From: Candidatus Methylomirabilota bacterium | GTDB lineage: Bacteria > Methylomirabilota > Methylomirabilia > Methylomirabilales > Methylomirabilaceae | Direction: 5' to 3' | DNA length: 58,919 nt | Assembly: GCA_028870115.1 (NCBI GenBank) | Contig: JAGWQH010000064.1 | Coordinates: 1 to 58,919, forward strand | Shown: positions 36,940 to 46,854 of the stretch, one piece after another | How positions within the stretch are numbered: position 1 is the first letter of the stretch | Layout: the number at the start of each line of letters is the position of its first letter | The notes under the pieces: generated by a model | The model's database searches: none | What the model was told of the DNA's origin: nothing | What the model saw: the letters and a program-made list of their open reading frames with translations, nothing else | Made by a program: the position numbers and the translations under genes

Positions 36940-39279
36940 ATGGATGCCTTAGTCAAGGCAGACGGGAATCCTCCCAGTCCCCGTGAGCAATTACTGCAGC
37001 GCTATTACCTCCAGCAGGACGAAGAGACGCACCTTCGCGATTATTGGCGGATCATCCGGAAGCATCGCTGGATAGTCCTCACCTTCTTCGCCATTATCGT
37101 GACTACCGCGACGATTTATACCTTCAGCCTGACCCCCACCTATCAAGCCACTGCCAGTCTCAAGATCGATTATGAACGGCCTCAGATCCTTTCCTTCCAG
37201 GAGATCGGGTCTCCTGGACACCAGAACTACGGTCCCGAATTCATGGGTACCCAGCAGAAACTGTTGCAGAGCCGCAGTTTGGCAAAGCGGGTGATCGAGA
37301 CGCTCAAGGCAAGCGGTCAGCCGATCCTGATGAGCCAAGAATCGTCCGGTTTCGCGCAGATGCAGAGCCTCGTGATGGCCTGGATCACAAGACTGCTCAG
37401 TGGCCGTTTCTCGAAGCCAATAGAAACAACGGAGCCTGCCCTTACTGAGGAGCAGTTAAGTTCCCGCAGCGTTGATACCCTGCTGACGATGCTGACGGTA
37501 GAACCGATCCGGACATCGAACTTGGTCAAAATCTCCTTCACTACCCCCTCGCCAACTCTCTCTTCCCTCCTGGCTAATACCTGGGCCAAGGCCTTCATCG
37601 ATCACAGTCTCGACATGAAATACAACGCCACCGCCCAGGCCGGGGAGTGGCTTTCGAAGCAGCTTCAGGATGTGCGGGACAAACTCGAACAATCGGAGGC
37701 CGCCCTGCACGAGTTTGTAAAGCGGAAACAGATTCTCACCATCGGGGAGAAGAAAGATATCGTCACGACAAAACTGGCCGATTTGAGTGAGACGCTGACA
37801 AAATCCCAGGGGGAACGAATCGCCAGGGAGGCGCTGTATCGCCAGAGTGAAACGATGCGATTCGATTCGATCCCGGCTGTCCTGGAAAACTCCATGATCT
37901 CCAACTTGAAAGCCGAGTACTACAAGCGGGATTCCGAGCATCGCCAATTAAGCGAGACCTATAAACCGGGCTACTCCAAGATGGTTCGTCTGCGCGAGAG
38001 CATGGACCAGATCAAACGTCAGATCGAGGTGGAGATCGCCCGAATCGTTGACGCCATCAAGCAGGACTACGAGGCTGCCCTCAAGAAGGAGCAACTTCTT
38101 CAGGCGGCCGTCAACGAACAGAAGCGGCTGGCCATCACATTGAATCAGGAGCTCATCCAGTACGACATGCTGAAACGCGATGTCGATACGAATCGCCAGA
38201 TTTATGCCGGTATTCTTGAGCGCCAAAAGCAGGCGGGTATCTCCCAGGGGCTTGAAGCGAGTAACGTCCAGATCGTAGATACTGCCGAGGCCCCGTTGGT
38301 TCCGTTCGGCCCAAACAGGACCAGAAACATCTTGCTAAGCATTATCCTGGGGCTGACTGTGGCCATCGGTATGGCTTTTTTCTTTGACTACCTGGACAAC
38401 ACCGTGAAGCAGCCTGAGGAACTCGAGCGCAGGCTTGGCATCCCGAGCCTGGCGCTCATCCCTTCGCTGGCTTCTGCAACCCCTCGGCTGGGGCGTGGCA
38501 GGCGCTGGCGAGATGCCGGCACCGGGGATCACAACGGCAGACCGATCTTTGCGACGGTTGCCCACAGCGACCTGCACTCTACACTTACAGAGGCATTTCG
38601 GACGCTCCGAACCTCGCTCCTCTTCTCCTCCGCTGGCTCTCCTCCGAAGTCTATCCTGTTCACCAGTGCCCAGCCGGCGGAAGGTAAGACCGGACTGTCC
38701 ATCAACACAGCCATTACCCTCTCTCAATTGGGGGGCAGTGTGCTCCTCATCGACAGCGACATGCGGCGACCTAGCTGCCATTCTCCTTTGGAGCTTCCCC
38801 TCAAGCCTGGCCTCTCGGACTATCTGACCGGCAATGCGGATCTGGTCTCGATTATCAAGCAGACCACAGTGCCGAACCTGCATTGCATCCCCGCAGGAAC
38901 CATCCCCGTGAATCCCGCGGAGCTGTTGGCATCTCCCAGGACAAAGGACACGATCGATCTCCTCTCCCAACGGTTCGACTACATCGTCGTAGACTCGCCC
39001 CCGATCTTCGCAGTGGCCGATGCGCTAATCCTCTCGACAGTGGTCAAGGGCGTGATCCTGGTTGTTCATGGGGGGCGGACGCCACGCGAGATGGTTCAGC
39101 GGGCCTTCAAGAACCTCATCGAGCTCAATGCGCCGGTCCTGGGCGCTGTGCTGAATAATGTCGATATCCGAGGCAACGGCTATCCCTACTACTACCACTA
39201 CCATTACAGCCATTACTACCAGCAGACCCCCGCCGATGAGGCTCAGGTGGTAGAAGATACACCGATACCCAAGGCTTGA
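36940..39279 (+). CDS. Wzc-like polysaccharide co-polymerase with BY-kinase domain
   Basis: 779 residues, AAAGGAGG upstream. A first membrane helix (about 46-66) opens the Wzz domain. A long periplasmic coiled coil (about 230-430) and second helix (about 467-487) follow. The cytoplasmic tyrosine kinase has Walker A TSAQPAEGKTG (Lys583), Walker A' LLIDSDMRRPS and Walker B YIVVDSPPIF. The tail GYPYYYHYHYSHYYQQ is a dense tyrosine cluster, the autophosphorylation target in BY-kinases. It controls polymer length and export with the Wza-like lipoprotein just upstream. Confidence 0.94.
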   Translation: MDALVKADGNPPSPREQLLQRYYLQQDEETHLRDYWRIIRKHRWIVLTFFAIIVTTATIYTFSLTPTYQATASLKIDYERPQILSFQEIGSPGHQNYGPEFMGTQQKLLQSRSLAKRVIETLKASGQPILMSQESSGFAQMQSLVMAWITRLLSGRFSKPIETTEPALTEEQLSSRSVDTLLTMLTVEPIRTSNLVKISFTTPSPTLSSLLANTWAKAFIDHSLDMKYNATAQAGEWLSKQLQDVRDKLEQSEAALHEFVKRKQILTIGEKKDIVTTKLADLSETLTKSQGERIAREALYRQSETMRFDSIPAVLENSMISNLKAEYYKRDSEHRQLSETYKPGYSKMVRLRESMDQIKRQIEVEIARIVDAIKQDYEAALKKEQLLQAAVNEQKRLAITLNQELIQYDMLKRDVDTNRQIYAGILERQKQAGISQGLEASNVQIVDTAEAPLVPFGPNRTRNILLSIILGLTVAIGMAFFFDYLDNTVKQPEELERRLGIPSLALIPSLASATPRLGRGRRWRDAGTGDHNGRPIFATVAHSDLHSTLTEAFRTLRTSLLFSSAGSPPKSILFTSAQPAEGKTGLSINTAITLSQLGGSVLLIDSDMRRPSCHSPLELPLKPGLSDYLTGNADLVSIIKQTTVPNLHCIPAGTIPVNPAELLASPRTKDTIDLLSQRFDYIVVDSPPIFAVADALILSTVVKGVILVVHGGRTPREMVQRAFKNLIELNAPVLGAVLNNVDIRGNGYPYYYHYHYSHYYQQTPADEAQVVEDTPIPKA

Positions 39280-39300
39280 GTATATTCCATAGAGACCAGC

Positions 39301-40584
39301 ATGGTAATTCGCCTGCACGCGCGACCATCGCGAGTCGCACTCTCCAGCATAATGATGCTTGGCTTTCTCTTCGCCTCATGGGCCGCCCTGCGGCCTTGGG
39401 TCGCCCAAAGAACTTTAAGCCAAAGCCCGGTCGACCAGGCAGCCCGTCAGGCGCTCTCGCTCGATCCTGGTAACGACCGCATTCAGGCCACGCTCGCGAC
39501 ACTGTATCACTACAGCCTGTTTCTCAGAGATTACCCTGCGGCGATCGCTGCCTACCAGTCACTCCTGCGCAACAATCCGCTCGACAGCGCCTCCTGGATG
39601 CATCTCGGCAAGTTGTACGAGAGGCTCGATCAAATACCGGAGGCCGAACGAGCATTCCACATCGCTACAGATCTAGGCCAGAGCAACTCAGCACTTCTCT
39701 GGGAGATTGCTGTTGCGTATCTGGACCAGGAACAGACCCCCAAGGCGTTGGACACATTAGGTCGGTTTCTTTCAGTCACGAATAACTCCTCCGATCTCGC
39801 AAAAGGGTACGAACTGGCGCGCAGACTCCTCTCTCCAGAGGAGGTGCTGAATACGTTAATTCCGCCCAATGTTCCTCACTACACAAACTATGCGAATTAT
39901 CTGCTCGATCGCAACCTCGGCGATCAGGCTCTCGCGGTGTGGAACCGGCTCGCAGAAACGGCTACCCGCACCGGTGAGTCGATAGACCGGGACCTTCAGC
40001 TCCGGGTGGTCGATCTGCTGATGGCTTTGGATCGGCTTGACGAGGCGCACCGCGTGTGGACCAGCCTCATGGTGCAGACAGAACCCGACGCGGGCCCCAC
40101 GACATCGAATCTTGTGTCCAACGGCAGCTTTGAGCGCAAATCGACAATCGGTAGAGGATTCGATTGGAGGATTGGGGGCGCACCGGGAGTTACCTGGACC
40201 TTTGACTATGACACTGCCTACACGGGGCGCCGATCCCTCAGACTCTCGTTTGTAAAAAGTCGCGCTGACTTCTCAAACATCTCACAACTCATCCCGGTTC
40301 AGCCCCATTCCATGTACGCCCTCCAGACCCACATCAAAACTGATAGATTGGCCGGGTCGAAGGGGATCACTGTTGAGGTAATCGATTCCGCTGAGGGGAT
40401 CCTGGCCAAAACCGATGCGGTCGGAGAGATACGGGACTGGCGTCCCGTTACGGTGAAATTCCAAACATCAGCTACCGCCAGGGCCGTCACACTCAGAGTC
40501 CATGTCGAACCTCCCCCTCCCTATCTTCCCCCGCTCTCCGGGTCGGCATGGATCGATAACGTCTCTCTAACCAAGGTGGAGTGA
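39301..40584 (+). CDS. TPR protein with C-terminal carbohydrate-binding-like domain
   Basis: 427 residues. An N-terminal helix (about 14-34) anchors or exports it. Tetratricopeptide repeats follow (ARQALSLDPGNDRIQATLAT, AIAAYQSLLRNNPLDSASWM, HLGKLYERLDQIPEAERAFH). The C-terminal third (NLVSNGSFERKSTIGRGFDW, YTGRRSLRLSF, WIDNVSLTKVE) has the jelly-roll pattern of CBM-like modules. Such proteins accompany EPS machinery and may help assembly or polymer retention. It starts 21 nt after wzc-like. No catalytic residues seen. Confidence 0.82.
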   Translation: MVIRLHARPSRVALSSIMMLGFLFASWAALRPWVAQRTLSQSPVDQAARQALSLDPGNDRIQATLATLYHYSLFLRDYPAAIAAYQSLLRNNPLDSASWMHLGKLYERLDQIPEAERAFHIATDLGQSNSALLWEIAVAYLDQEQTPKALDTLGRFLSVTNNSSDLAKGYELARRLLSPEEVLNTLIPPNVPHYTNYANYLLDRNLGDQALAVWNRLAETATRTGESIDRDLQLRVVDLLMALDRLDEAHRVWTSLMVQTEPDAGPTTSNLVSNGSFERKSTIGRGFDWRIGGAPGVTWTFDYDTAYTGRRSLRLSFVKSRADFSNISQLIPVQPHSMYALQTHIKTDRLAGSKGITVEVIDSAEGILAKTDAVGEIRDWRPVTVKFQTSATARAVTLRVHVEPPPPYLPPLSGSAWIDNVSLTKVE

Positions 40585-40599
40585 GGGTCGAGGTTGAAA

Positions 40600-41940
40600 A
40601 TGCCACGCGCAACGCCGAACCACGGGGCTTTTGACTCGAATGACGCGGGTTGCCTTCAACTGATCGAAGCGTTAGCCGACGGCAATCCGGTTCCTGATAC
40701 ATCTACTATCTGTCCGGACAGGCAGCGACTCATCGCCCTTCTCGCAGAGATCAGCAAGGGGGAGCGATCGGAGCTTTTCCAGAATATCCGACAGGTAGCA
40801 GAGCGTAGACGGCTCTCCGCGCAAGAGATCGCCTCCAGGGCGGCCTTTCTCCTCGCCTGCCTGGATACCCCTGGCGCCGATGACCCGTATACCATCCTTG
40901 GGGTCGATTCGACCGCAACGAGTCAGGAGATCAAGGAGGTCTGGCTCAATCGCCTGACTCTCTATCATCCGGATCGCCATCCGGAAAATAGTGACTGGTT
41001 CACGCGACAAACGGCGCGTTTGAACGAGGCATACTACACTCTGAAAGACCCCGCGCGTCGGCAGGCGTACGATGAGCGAAGACGCCGCGAGCTGCTTGTG
41101 CGGCATCAAAGCGGCCCCTTCGCGATCCCTCACGCTTCGTCCGCACCGCCTCTCATGCCGTCTCAGTCTCCGCGCCTGCCGCGCTATCGAACGCCGGTAT
41201 TTATTGCGGCTGCATTAGTGGCGGCAGTTGGGTTGGCTGTGATGGTGCTGTTCGGTCGCCATTCCGAAGGACCGCAGCTATATCTCGAGACCGTTCAGCC
41301 CATGGCCGCGGTCACCCTTCCATCCTCTGCCCCCATCAATGGTCCTCCACCCGGAAGACTGACGCGAGGGAGACCCCTTTCGCTCGATGCGTCCGCTACC
41401 CCTCCCCTGGATCACCAACCGGAGCAGAGGCGCACGAAGCACATAGATCAAGTCTCCCTGCCTTCCGTACTCCCAGCAGGTCAACCCGACTCTTCCCACG
41501 ACCCGATCGTCTCTGAACGTTCAGCAGCAAATCCGACACTACTGGCCCAGGCTCTCCCACCAATTATGCCTGAGCCGAAGGCTCTGGATCGACAGGAGAT
41601 CGACGCCTTGCTCGACGAATATGTTGACGCCTATGAAAAGGCCGACGTGGAACGCGTGATGGCCATCCTCTCGACTCAGGTTCGAGAGAAGGGAACCATG
41701 GATTACCAGGCCATCCGTAACGCCTACATAAAAGGATTTGCCGGACGAGACCAGATCATCTATCGGGTGAAGAACGTGCAGGTCGTGATTAAAGGCGAGC
41801 AGGCCACCGTAACTGCGCAGTACTTGATCTTAGCGAGGAATGCCGCTCATTCCTCAAAAGGGACCACCGTATCGGGGCGTATCGAATGGAAGATCCAGCG
41901 GGAGGGCGACAAGCTCAAGATTGTATCAATCAATTATTAG
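40600..41940 (+). CDS. J-domain membrane protein with NTF2/SnoaL-like C-terminal domain
   Basis: 446 residues from ATG 40600 (GAGG six bases ahead; a TTG two codons earlier is too close to it). The J domain at about 90-160 reads DPYTILGVDSTATSQEIKEV, with the HPD triad in YHPDRHPEN and LNEAYYTLKDPARRQAYDE. One membrane helix at about 203-223 (VFIAAALVAAVGLAVMVLFG), a Pro/Ser-rich linker, and a terminal domain (IDALLDEYVDAYEKADVERV, KNVQVVIKGEQATVTAQYLI) typical of NTF2-like folds. It presumably recruits DnaK to the membrane at the EPS site; the substrate is unknown. Confidence 0.82.
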   Translation: MPRATPNHGAFDSNDAGCLQLIEALADGNPVPDTSTICPDRQRLIALLAEISKGERSELFQNIRQVAERRRLSAQEIASRAAFLLACLDTPGADDPYTILGVDSTATSQEIKEVWLNRLTLYHPDRHPENSDWFTRQTARLNEAYYTLKDPARRQAYDERRRRELLVRHQSGPFAIPHASSAPPLMPSQSPRLPRYRTPVFIAAALVAAVGLAVMVLFGRHSEGPQLYLETVQPMAAVTLPSSAPINGPPPGRLTRGRPLSLDASATPPLDHQPEQRRTKHIDQVSLPSVLPAGQPDSSHDPIVSERSAANPTLLAQALPPIMPEPKALDRQEIDALLDEYVDAYEKADVERVMAILSTQVREKGTMDYQAIRNAYIKGFAGRDQIIYRVKNVQVVIKGEQATVTAQYLILARNAAHSSKGTTVSGRIEWKIQREGDKLKIVSINY

Positions 41941-41944
41941 GCGT

Positions 41945-43204
41945 TCAGTCTACCGCAGCATTCTTCTCTGGATGCTTGATGACGGGATAAACTCCCGTGG
42001 AGGGTCGCAGCACGCCAATCATCTGCCCGCCACGTTTCACTAAGGCCCGCCATAAAAATCCACGCGTAGCCGAATTGCGCCAGAGAGCCTGGATGGTGCT
42101 CTTATGCCAGTTAAATGAAGCGTGGTTACGGATAAGCTTGGCCATCGGCTCTCGAGCGACCAATTGAAAGGCCTCGTCAATCTGCGCATCAGAGAGCTGA
42201 GATGCAAAGATTCGGAACAGCGCCCCCGTCCGGATCTCTGATCCGAGGGCGGTGCGCCAGGCAGCCTGATACCGGCTCAAGAACCGGGCAGAACCATCCC
42301 CCGCATCCAACGCCTCGCCAACGGTGGCAGCCGCAAGCTCCGCGCTCAATAAGCTGTAATAGACTCCTCCGCCGGTCGTCGGTTTGGCGAGGCCGGCAGC
42401 ATCCCCGATCACCAGCACGCGGTCGGCGAAGGTCTCTGAAAGCGGCCACACAGGGACGGGTCGGCGCGCATACGGCCAGATACAGCCTGGTCGGACTCTG
42501 GACGCAACCAGTGGCGATCGAAGGAAGCGGGTCAGGTATCGCACGGCATCCCCGGATGCCAGGACCCCGATCTTGGCCTTGGTCACCCCTTGCTGCGTGA
42601 AGGGCACGACCCACGCGAACGATTCAGGCGCCACCTCATTTCCAAAGTACACCTCTACCTCGGAGGTCTCTTCGAACTCGACCTCAACCTGGACGCCATA
42701 GACAAAGCGATCAGGCAACCGAAGTCCGAGCCCCCGGTGAAGTCCATAAGACGCACCGGTGGCCACGATGCCAAGTCGTCCACGAACCAGCCGCCCCGTG
42801 CCGCGACCGTTAGAGGTTCGGGCCACCAGGTTCCTTCTGAGCCGGCGAAGCGCCTCAACTCGGTGATCTAAAAAGATCTCGGCGCCCGCCGCGAGCGCCT
42901 GGTCTGCGAGCCCCCGGTCAAACGCTGACCGGTCCAGCACAACCGTCTCGTCTTTTTCCGAGGTCACAGAAAGGACGTACCCACCGGGAGAATGAAATCG
43001 AGCGCGTCGCAGTGCTGCACGGTTCGCCTGCTGGGGCACATCAAACCGTGTAAAGCTCTCCGAGGCCACCAGCCCCGTGCAATGTACGGGACTCCCGATT
43101 TCCGGGTGCTCCTCAAAGACCGCCACGCTTCGTCCTGCCTTGGCCAGGCAATAGGCCGCATAGAGCCCTGCCGGCCCGCCCCCAATGATTAAGACATCAT
43201 ACAT
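41945..43204 (-). CDS. Geranylgeranyl-reductase-family FAD-dependent oxidoreductase
   Basis: 419 residues. Rossmann motif DVLIIGGGPAGLYAAYCLAK with Glu acceptor (VFEEHPEIG), the family cysteine motif PVHCTGLV, and the second FAD motif RVLVIGDAAGLAKPTTGGGV. The family reduces isoprenoid double bonds (for example on polyprenyl lipids). In this locus it could act on a lipid carrier for polysaccharide assembly, but that is inference. It is convergent with the J-domain gene, four bases apart. Confidence 0.88.
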   Translation of the reverse strand: MYDVLIIGGGPAGLYAAYCLAKAGRSVAVFEEHPEIGSPVHCTGLVASESFTRFDVPQQANRAALRRARFHSPGGYVLSVTSEKDETVVLDRSAFDRGLADQALAAGAEIFLDHRVEALRRLRRNLVARTSNGRGTGRLVRGRLGIVATGASYGLHRGLGLRLPDRFVYGVQVEVEFEETSEVEVYFGNEVAPESFAWVVPFTQQGVTKAKIGVLASGDAVRYLTRFLRSPLVASRVRPGCIWPYARRPVPVWPLSETFADRVLVIGDAAGLAKPTTGGGVYYSLLSAELAAATVGEALDAGDGSARFLSRYQAAWRTALGSEIRTGALFRIFASQLSDAQIDEAFQLVAREPMAKLIRNHASFNWHKSTIQALWRNSATRGFLWRALVKRGGQMIGVLRPSTGVYPVIKHPEKNAAVD

Positions 43205-43220
43205 CGAATCTCGACCCCTT

Positions 43221-43865
43221 CTAGAACTTTGCGCCCCGTACTTCCCAGCGCCCTCGAAAGGTCACCCAGAACGAGATCGCCACTAATCGGATGTCCAGCC
43301 AGAAGCTTCGTCGCCGGATGTACAGGAGGTCATACCGGAACTTCTGACGGCTGGGAATATCCCGATCTGCAAAAATCTGCGCGATCCCCGTAAGCCCAGG
43401 TCGAACAACGTGCCGTTGCCAATATCCTGGGATCTGCTCCAATGGCGTCACTGTCCCCCCATCGGCACCTCGCACCTCAATCTCTCCCGGCCGGAGCGCC
43501 CGCGGGCCCACAAAACTCATCTCCCCCCGAAAGATGTTCCAGAGCTGAGGCAACTCGTCCATCGCCGTCGCTCGCAGCAACCTTCCCACTCGCGTGACCC
43601 GTGGGTCGTCCTCAATCGCCTGACGCGGACCGAAAAGGTTATCTGCGTCACGCACCATGGTACGGAATTTCAACACCGTGAAGCGCTCCCCGTCCTGTCC
43701 TACACGGAGGTCCCGAAAAAAAATCGGTCCGCCATCCTCCCACTTGATGGCAACCGCGATCCCGCCCCAAAGCGGAAGTGATGCCAGCAGTCCAACGCCG
43801 GACACTACCAGATCGAACAATTGCTTAGCGCGATTTCGTCTGTCTGTCCGATCCCAGCTCTTCAT
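43221..43865 (-). CDS. Undecaprenyl-phosphate sugar phosphotransferase (bacterial sugar transferase)
   Basis: 214 residues. Membrane helix at about 17-40, then the catalytic core: GGPIFFRDLRVGQDGERFTV, LKFRTMVRDAD, RLLRATAMDELPQLWNIFRG, EMSFVGPRALRPGE and PGLTGIAQI. This is the PglC/WbaP catalytic domain without the long WbaP membrane part. It puts the first sugar phosphate on the lipid carrier and so begins repeat-unit synthesis. Sixteen bases separate it from the FAD reductase. Confidence 0.93.
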   Translation of the reverse strand: MKSWDRTDRRNRAKQLFDLVVSGVGLLASLPLWGGIAVAIKWEDGGPIFFRDLRVGQDGERFTVLKFRTMVRDADNLFGPRQAIEDDPRVTRVGRLLRATAMDELPQLWNIFRGEMSFVGPRALRPGEIEVRGADGGTVTPLEQIPGYWQRHVVRPGLTGIAQIFADRDIPSRQKFRYDLLYIRRRSFWLDIRLVAISFWVTFRGRWEVRGAKF

Positions 43866-43950
43866 TCCATCTTTCCTGCCTTCAGCTTATCCTGTTCCCT
43901 CCACACTTTTTGCTATCACAGTCTCTTCTTGAATGAATATATCCAACCCG

Positions 43951-44994
43951 TCACGGTCTCCGCAGCCAGCCAAAACGTCCCTCAGTAGACGCATACTTGG
44001 CTTCCCCGATGGCCGGCAGGCCTGCCGCATCGAGGTCCGCATCGACCATGATTCGGACCAAGTCGGTAAATCGCACCTGCGCCTCCCAGCCGAGTTGTCG
44101 CTTTACCCGCGATGGGTCTGCCTTGAGCAACTCAACCTCCGTCGGGCGAAGATAGCGCAGATCCAGCTTCACATGCTCGCGCCAGTCGAGACCCGCATAC
44201 TCGAACGCCGCCTCCACGAATTCGCGGACGGAATGGGTCTCGCCTGTGCCGAAGACAAAGTCCTGCGGCGCCTCCATCTGCAGCATCCGCCACATCAGCT
44301 CTACGTACTCTGGCGCATAGCCCCAGTCGCGCTGGGCATCGAGGTTGCCGAGATAGAGCGCCTGCTGGCGCCCGGCCTTGATCGCCGCCACGGCACGGGT
44401 GATCTTGCGCGTGACAAAGGTCTCGCCGCGCCTGGGCGACTCGTGATTGAACAGAATCCCGTTACAGGCAAAGAGCCCGTAGCCTTCCCGATAGTTATGC
44501 ACCATCCAGTGGGCGTAGACTTTGGCCGCCGCGTACGGGCTGCGCGGCTGAAACGGGGTGACTTCGCTCTGCGGCGCCGGCGCATCACCAAACATCTCGC
44601 TGCTCGAAGCCTGGTAGAGCCGGCAACGCACCCCGCTTCTGCGGATCGCCTCCAAGAGGCGCACCGTACCGAGGCCCGTGACGTCGCCGGTGTAGTCGGG
44701 CATATCGAAGCTGACTCGGACGTGACTTTGGGCGCCCAGGTGGTAGACCTCATCGGGCTTGACCTCGTAGAAGAGGTTCGTGAGCTGGCCTGAGTCGGCA
44801 AGGTCGCCGTAATGGAGGAAGAGCGTCGCCTTCGGGTCATGCGGGTCCTGGTAAAGGTGATCAATTCGATCCGTGTGAAACGAACTCGCCCGCCGGACCA
44901 GCCCATGGACCGTGTAGCCTTTGGTGAGCAGAAGCTCAGCCAGATACGAGCCGTCCTGACCCGTGATGCCGGTGATGAGGGCCACCTTCAGCAT
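43951..44994 (-). CDS. gmd: GDP-mannose 4,6-dehydratase
   Basis: 347 residues from ATG 44994 (GCGAGG upstream; the longer form adds 14 unlikely residues). SDR fold: [32 protein letters not shown] and [17 protein letters not shown]. The catalytic segment has [13 protein letters not shown] and [14 protein letters not shown] (YxxxK). NADP/GDP-mannose motifs: [16 protein letters not shown] and [11 protein letters not shown]. The product, GDP-4-keto-6-deoxymannose, feeds fucose, rhamnose or perosamine units. No epimerase/reductase partner is visible in the window. Confidence 0.95.
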   Translation of the reverse strand: MLKVALITGITGQDGSYLAELLLTKGYTVHGLVRRASSFHTDRIDHLYQDPHDPKATLFLHYGDLADSGQLTNLFYEVKPDEVYHLGAQSHVRVSFDMPDYTGDVTGLGTVRLLEAIRRSGVRCRLYQASSSEMFGDAPAPQSEVTPFQPRSPYAAAKVYAHWMVHNYREGYGLFACNGILFNHESPRRGETFVTRKITRAVAAIKAGRQQALYLGNLDAQRDWGYAPEYVELMWRMLQMEAPQDFVFGTGETHSVREFVEAAFEYAGLDWREHVKLDLRYLRPTEVELLKADPSRVKRQLGWEAQVRFTDLVRIMVDADLDAAGLPAIGEAKYASTEGRFGWLRRP

Positions 44995-45184
44995 TTGATT
45001 GGCCTCGCTGGAAAAGGGTAACTCATGAGTGCTCACACAACTCGGTCATAGAGTACACGTCACTCGGGTATCCGGCGATGTGGCCGGTCGAAACTGTCAT
45101 CAGTCTACCCGGTCCGAAAAGATACACCTGCACAGCATGATGTCGATTGGCCTGTTAGATCTGTTGCTGGTCTAACACAGGTGA

Positions 45185-46462
45185 TCAAGAGGAGCCATGG
45201 ACCGGGATCGTTTCATGCCTTCGCTTAACCGACTGCAGATATTCCAGAAAGAAGACCAGCATAACACATGTCATCAAAGCGACAGCACCAGCAAGTGCTA
45301 CGTTCCGCATGACATTTCGACCGCGAGGAGTTATGGAGGCAACGGCCGGATCAAGAATCTTCAGTTCGGTAACGCGTGAACCAACTGAGATCGCGGCCTC
45401 GTCAAACTTCTTGGCAAAGAGCTCATAGGCGGCTTTTGCCAACGAATAGTTTCTGGTTAATTCCTCCAATCGAGCCTCGGTGTTGGCGATCCTCCGGTTG
45501 ATCGAGATGAGCTTAGCCTCGTTCTCTTTGAGCTTTGACGCCACATGATCGAGTTGGCTCTTGAGCGAGGCTAACATTGTCTGGCGATTGATCAGGTCCA
45601 ACTGGAGAGATTGATAGAGATTATTAATCTCCTGGCTCTTGAGCTGAACAGAGGAGAGCGATTTTAAATCCATCGCGCCTCGCTCTTGGACAGCCGCCAA
45701 CATCGAGGGATCGCTAAAGATCGATTTGTTGACGGACAAAAGTTGCTCCTGTTTCGTGAGCGCTCGCCCCAGCTCTGCCACTGCAGATTCCAAGCCTTTT
45801 AACTGGTGGGTGTCATCCGAATCTTGCTGGGCCAGCTTGAGCTTCTCCTGCAAGAAAAAACTTTGCTCAACGCGGAGAGTCTCAAGATTTGCGCTCTCTT
45901 GGAACTCGGTAAGAGTCGCCTGCGCAGTCTCCATCGCCAGTCTGGCTTGATCACGCTGCTGCTGGATAAACTCTTTGGTCGAAACGGTGTCGGCCTGGTT
46001 GAGACGCGCATTTAATTCCACCGCCTTTTGGGCTACGAAATTTGCCACGGCGGCTGCCAGTTTTGGATCGGGAAGGATGGCTGTGAGGATGAGGAGGTTT
46101 GTCCCGCGTTGCGGTTTTATTGAGATAATGTTATTCAGGAATTTCGTCGGAGTCATGGCAAATGGTTCCTTATCCATCCCAAACTGCTGAATGGCCTGCA
46201 ACGCCAAAGCCTGACTCTTGATCATCGCCTCAAAGGCTTCCGGGGATATCTCTGGTTTGCCTGCCCCCTCGCCGCCTTCGAGACGAGCGATTTTGGACCC
46301 CGTAATCAGTAAGAGCACTCTGGCTTCGAAGGTTCTGCTGGTTATCATGCTCACCGCAAAGGCGGCGGAAGAGACGACAAGTGTGCCAACAAGAATCAGA
46401 AGCTTCCACTTCCAGAGAGTATCCAGATAATCGATGACCTCGACCTCGTCCGATTCAGGCAT
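45185..46462 (-). CDS. Wzz-type chain-length determinant protein (no kinase domain)
   Basis: 425 residues. Two membrane helices (about 18-40 and 390-412) bracket a periplasmic coiled-coil domain with many heptads (about 150-360: QQQRDQARLAMETAQATLTE, SLKSQLDHVASKLKENEAKL). The N-terminus EVEVIDYLDTLWKWKLLIL is typical of Wzz. There is no Walker motif, unlike the protein at 36940, so the locus encodes two co-polymerases, one with and one without a kinase. Confidence 0.9.
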   Translation of the reverse strand: MPESDEVEVIDYLDTLWKWKLLILVGTLVVSSAAFAVSMITSRTFEARVLLLITGSKIARLEGGEGAGKPEISPEAFEAMIKSQALALQAIQQFGMDKEPFAMTPTKFLNNIISIKPQRGTNLLILTAILPDPKLAAAVANFVAQKAVELNARLNQADTVSTKEFIQQQRDQARLAMETAQATLTEFQESANLETLRVEQSFFLQEKLKLAQQDSDDTHQLKGLESAVAELGRALTKQEQLLSVNKSIFSDPSMLAAVQERGAMDLKSLSSVQLKSQEINNLYQSLQLDLINRQTMLASLKSQLDHVASKLKENEAKLISINRRIANTEARLEELTRNYSLAKAAYELFAKKFDEAAISVGSRVTELKILDPAVASITPRGRNVMRNVALAGAVALMTCVMLVFFLEYLQSVKRRHETIPVHGSS

Positions 46463-46854
46463 TGGGATCGACTCCGTACTCTTTCAGTACAGTTTTGAGT
46501 GCAGCCAACCTCGGGAGAGGTCCTCTCTTCGAAATACCGCTATTAGTCGACGCGGGCAGCGCCCTCCTCCGCGCTACTCGAATGACTTTGCCCGGTTTGC
46601 AACCTATCAATGTCACCGGTACCGGTCAGTTTGAGCCCGTGTGGTCCGTCGAAGCGGTCCTTCACATGCTACGCCTGCAGGAGAGATAATCCTCGATCTC
46701 TTGTCCTTCATAAAGCGTTTCCTGATACGCGCACTATATCCTTGGAGACCGCACCGGCCCCACTGCCGCCTCGCGTATTATACGCGTCCGGCCATTTATT
46801 ATAACCAATTGTTTCCCGATTCTCAACTTGCCTGCTATGCTCTCCCAATCGATC
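46463..46854. other. Gap of 392 nt between wzz-type and glycosyltransferase genes
   Basis: No gene I can support. On the minus strand a frame of about 55 codons ends at TGA overlapping the wzz start. Its tail (PLPRLAALKTVLKEYGVDPN) faintly recalls the N-terminus of AraC-type regulators, but there is no start codon. The stretch 46730-46850 is AT-richer and could hold the wzz promoter; I see no convincing boxes. Confidence 0.3.

Noticed and set aside
46459-46625. Minus-strand frame upstream of wzz faintly like the N-terminus of an AraC-type regulator
   Set aside because: No start codon, about 55 codons only, and the resemblance is limited to a short helix; not enough to annotate a gene.
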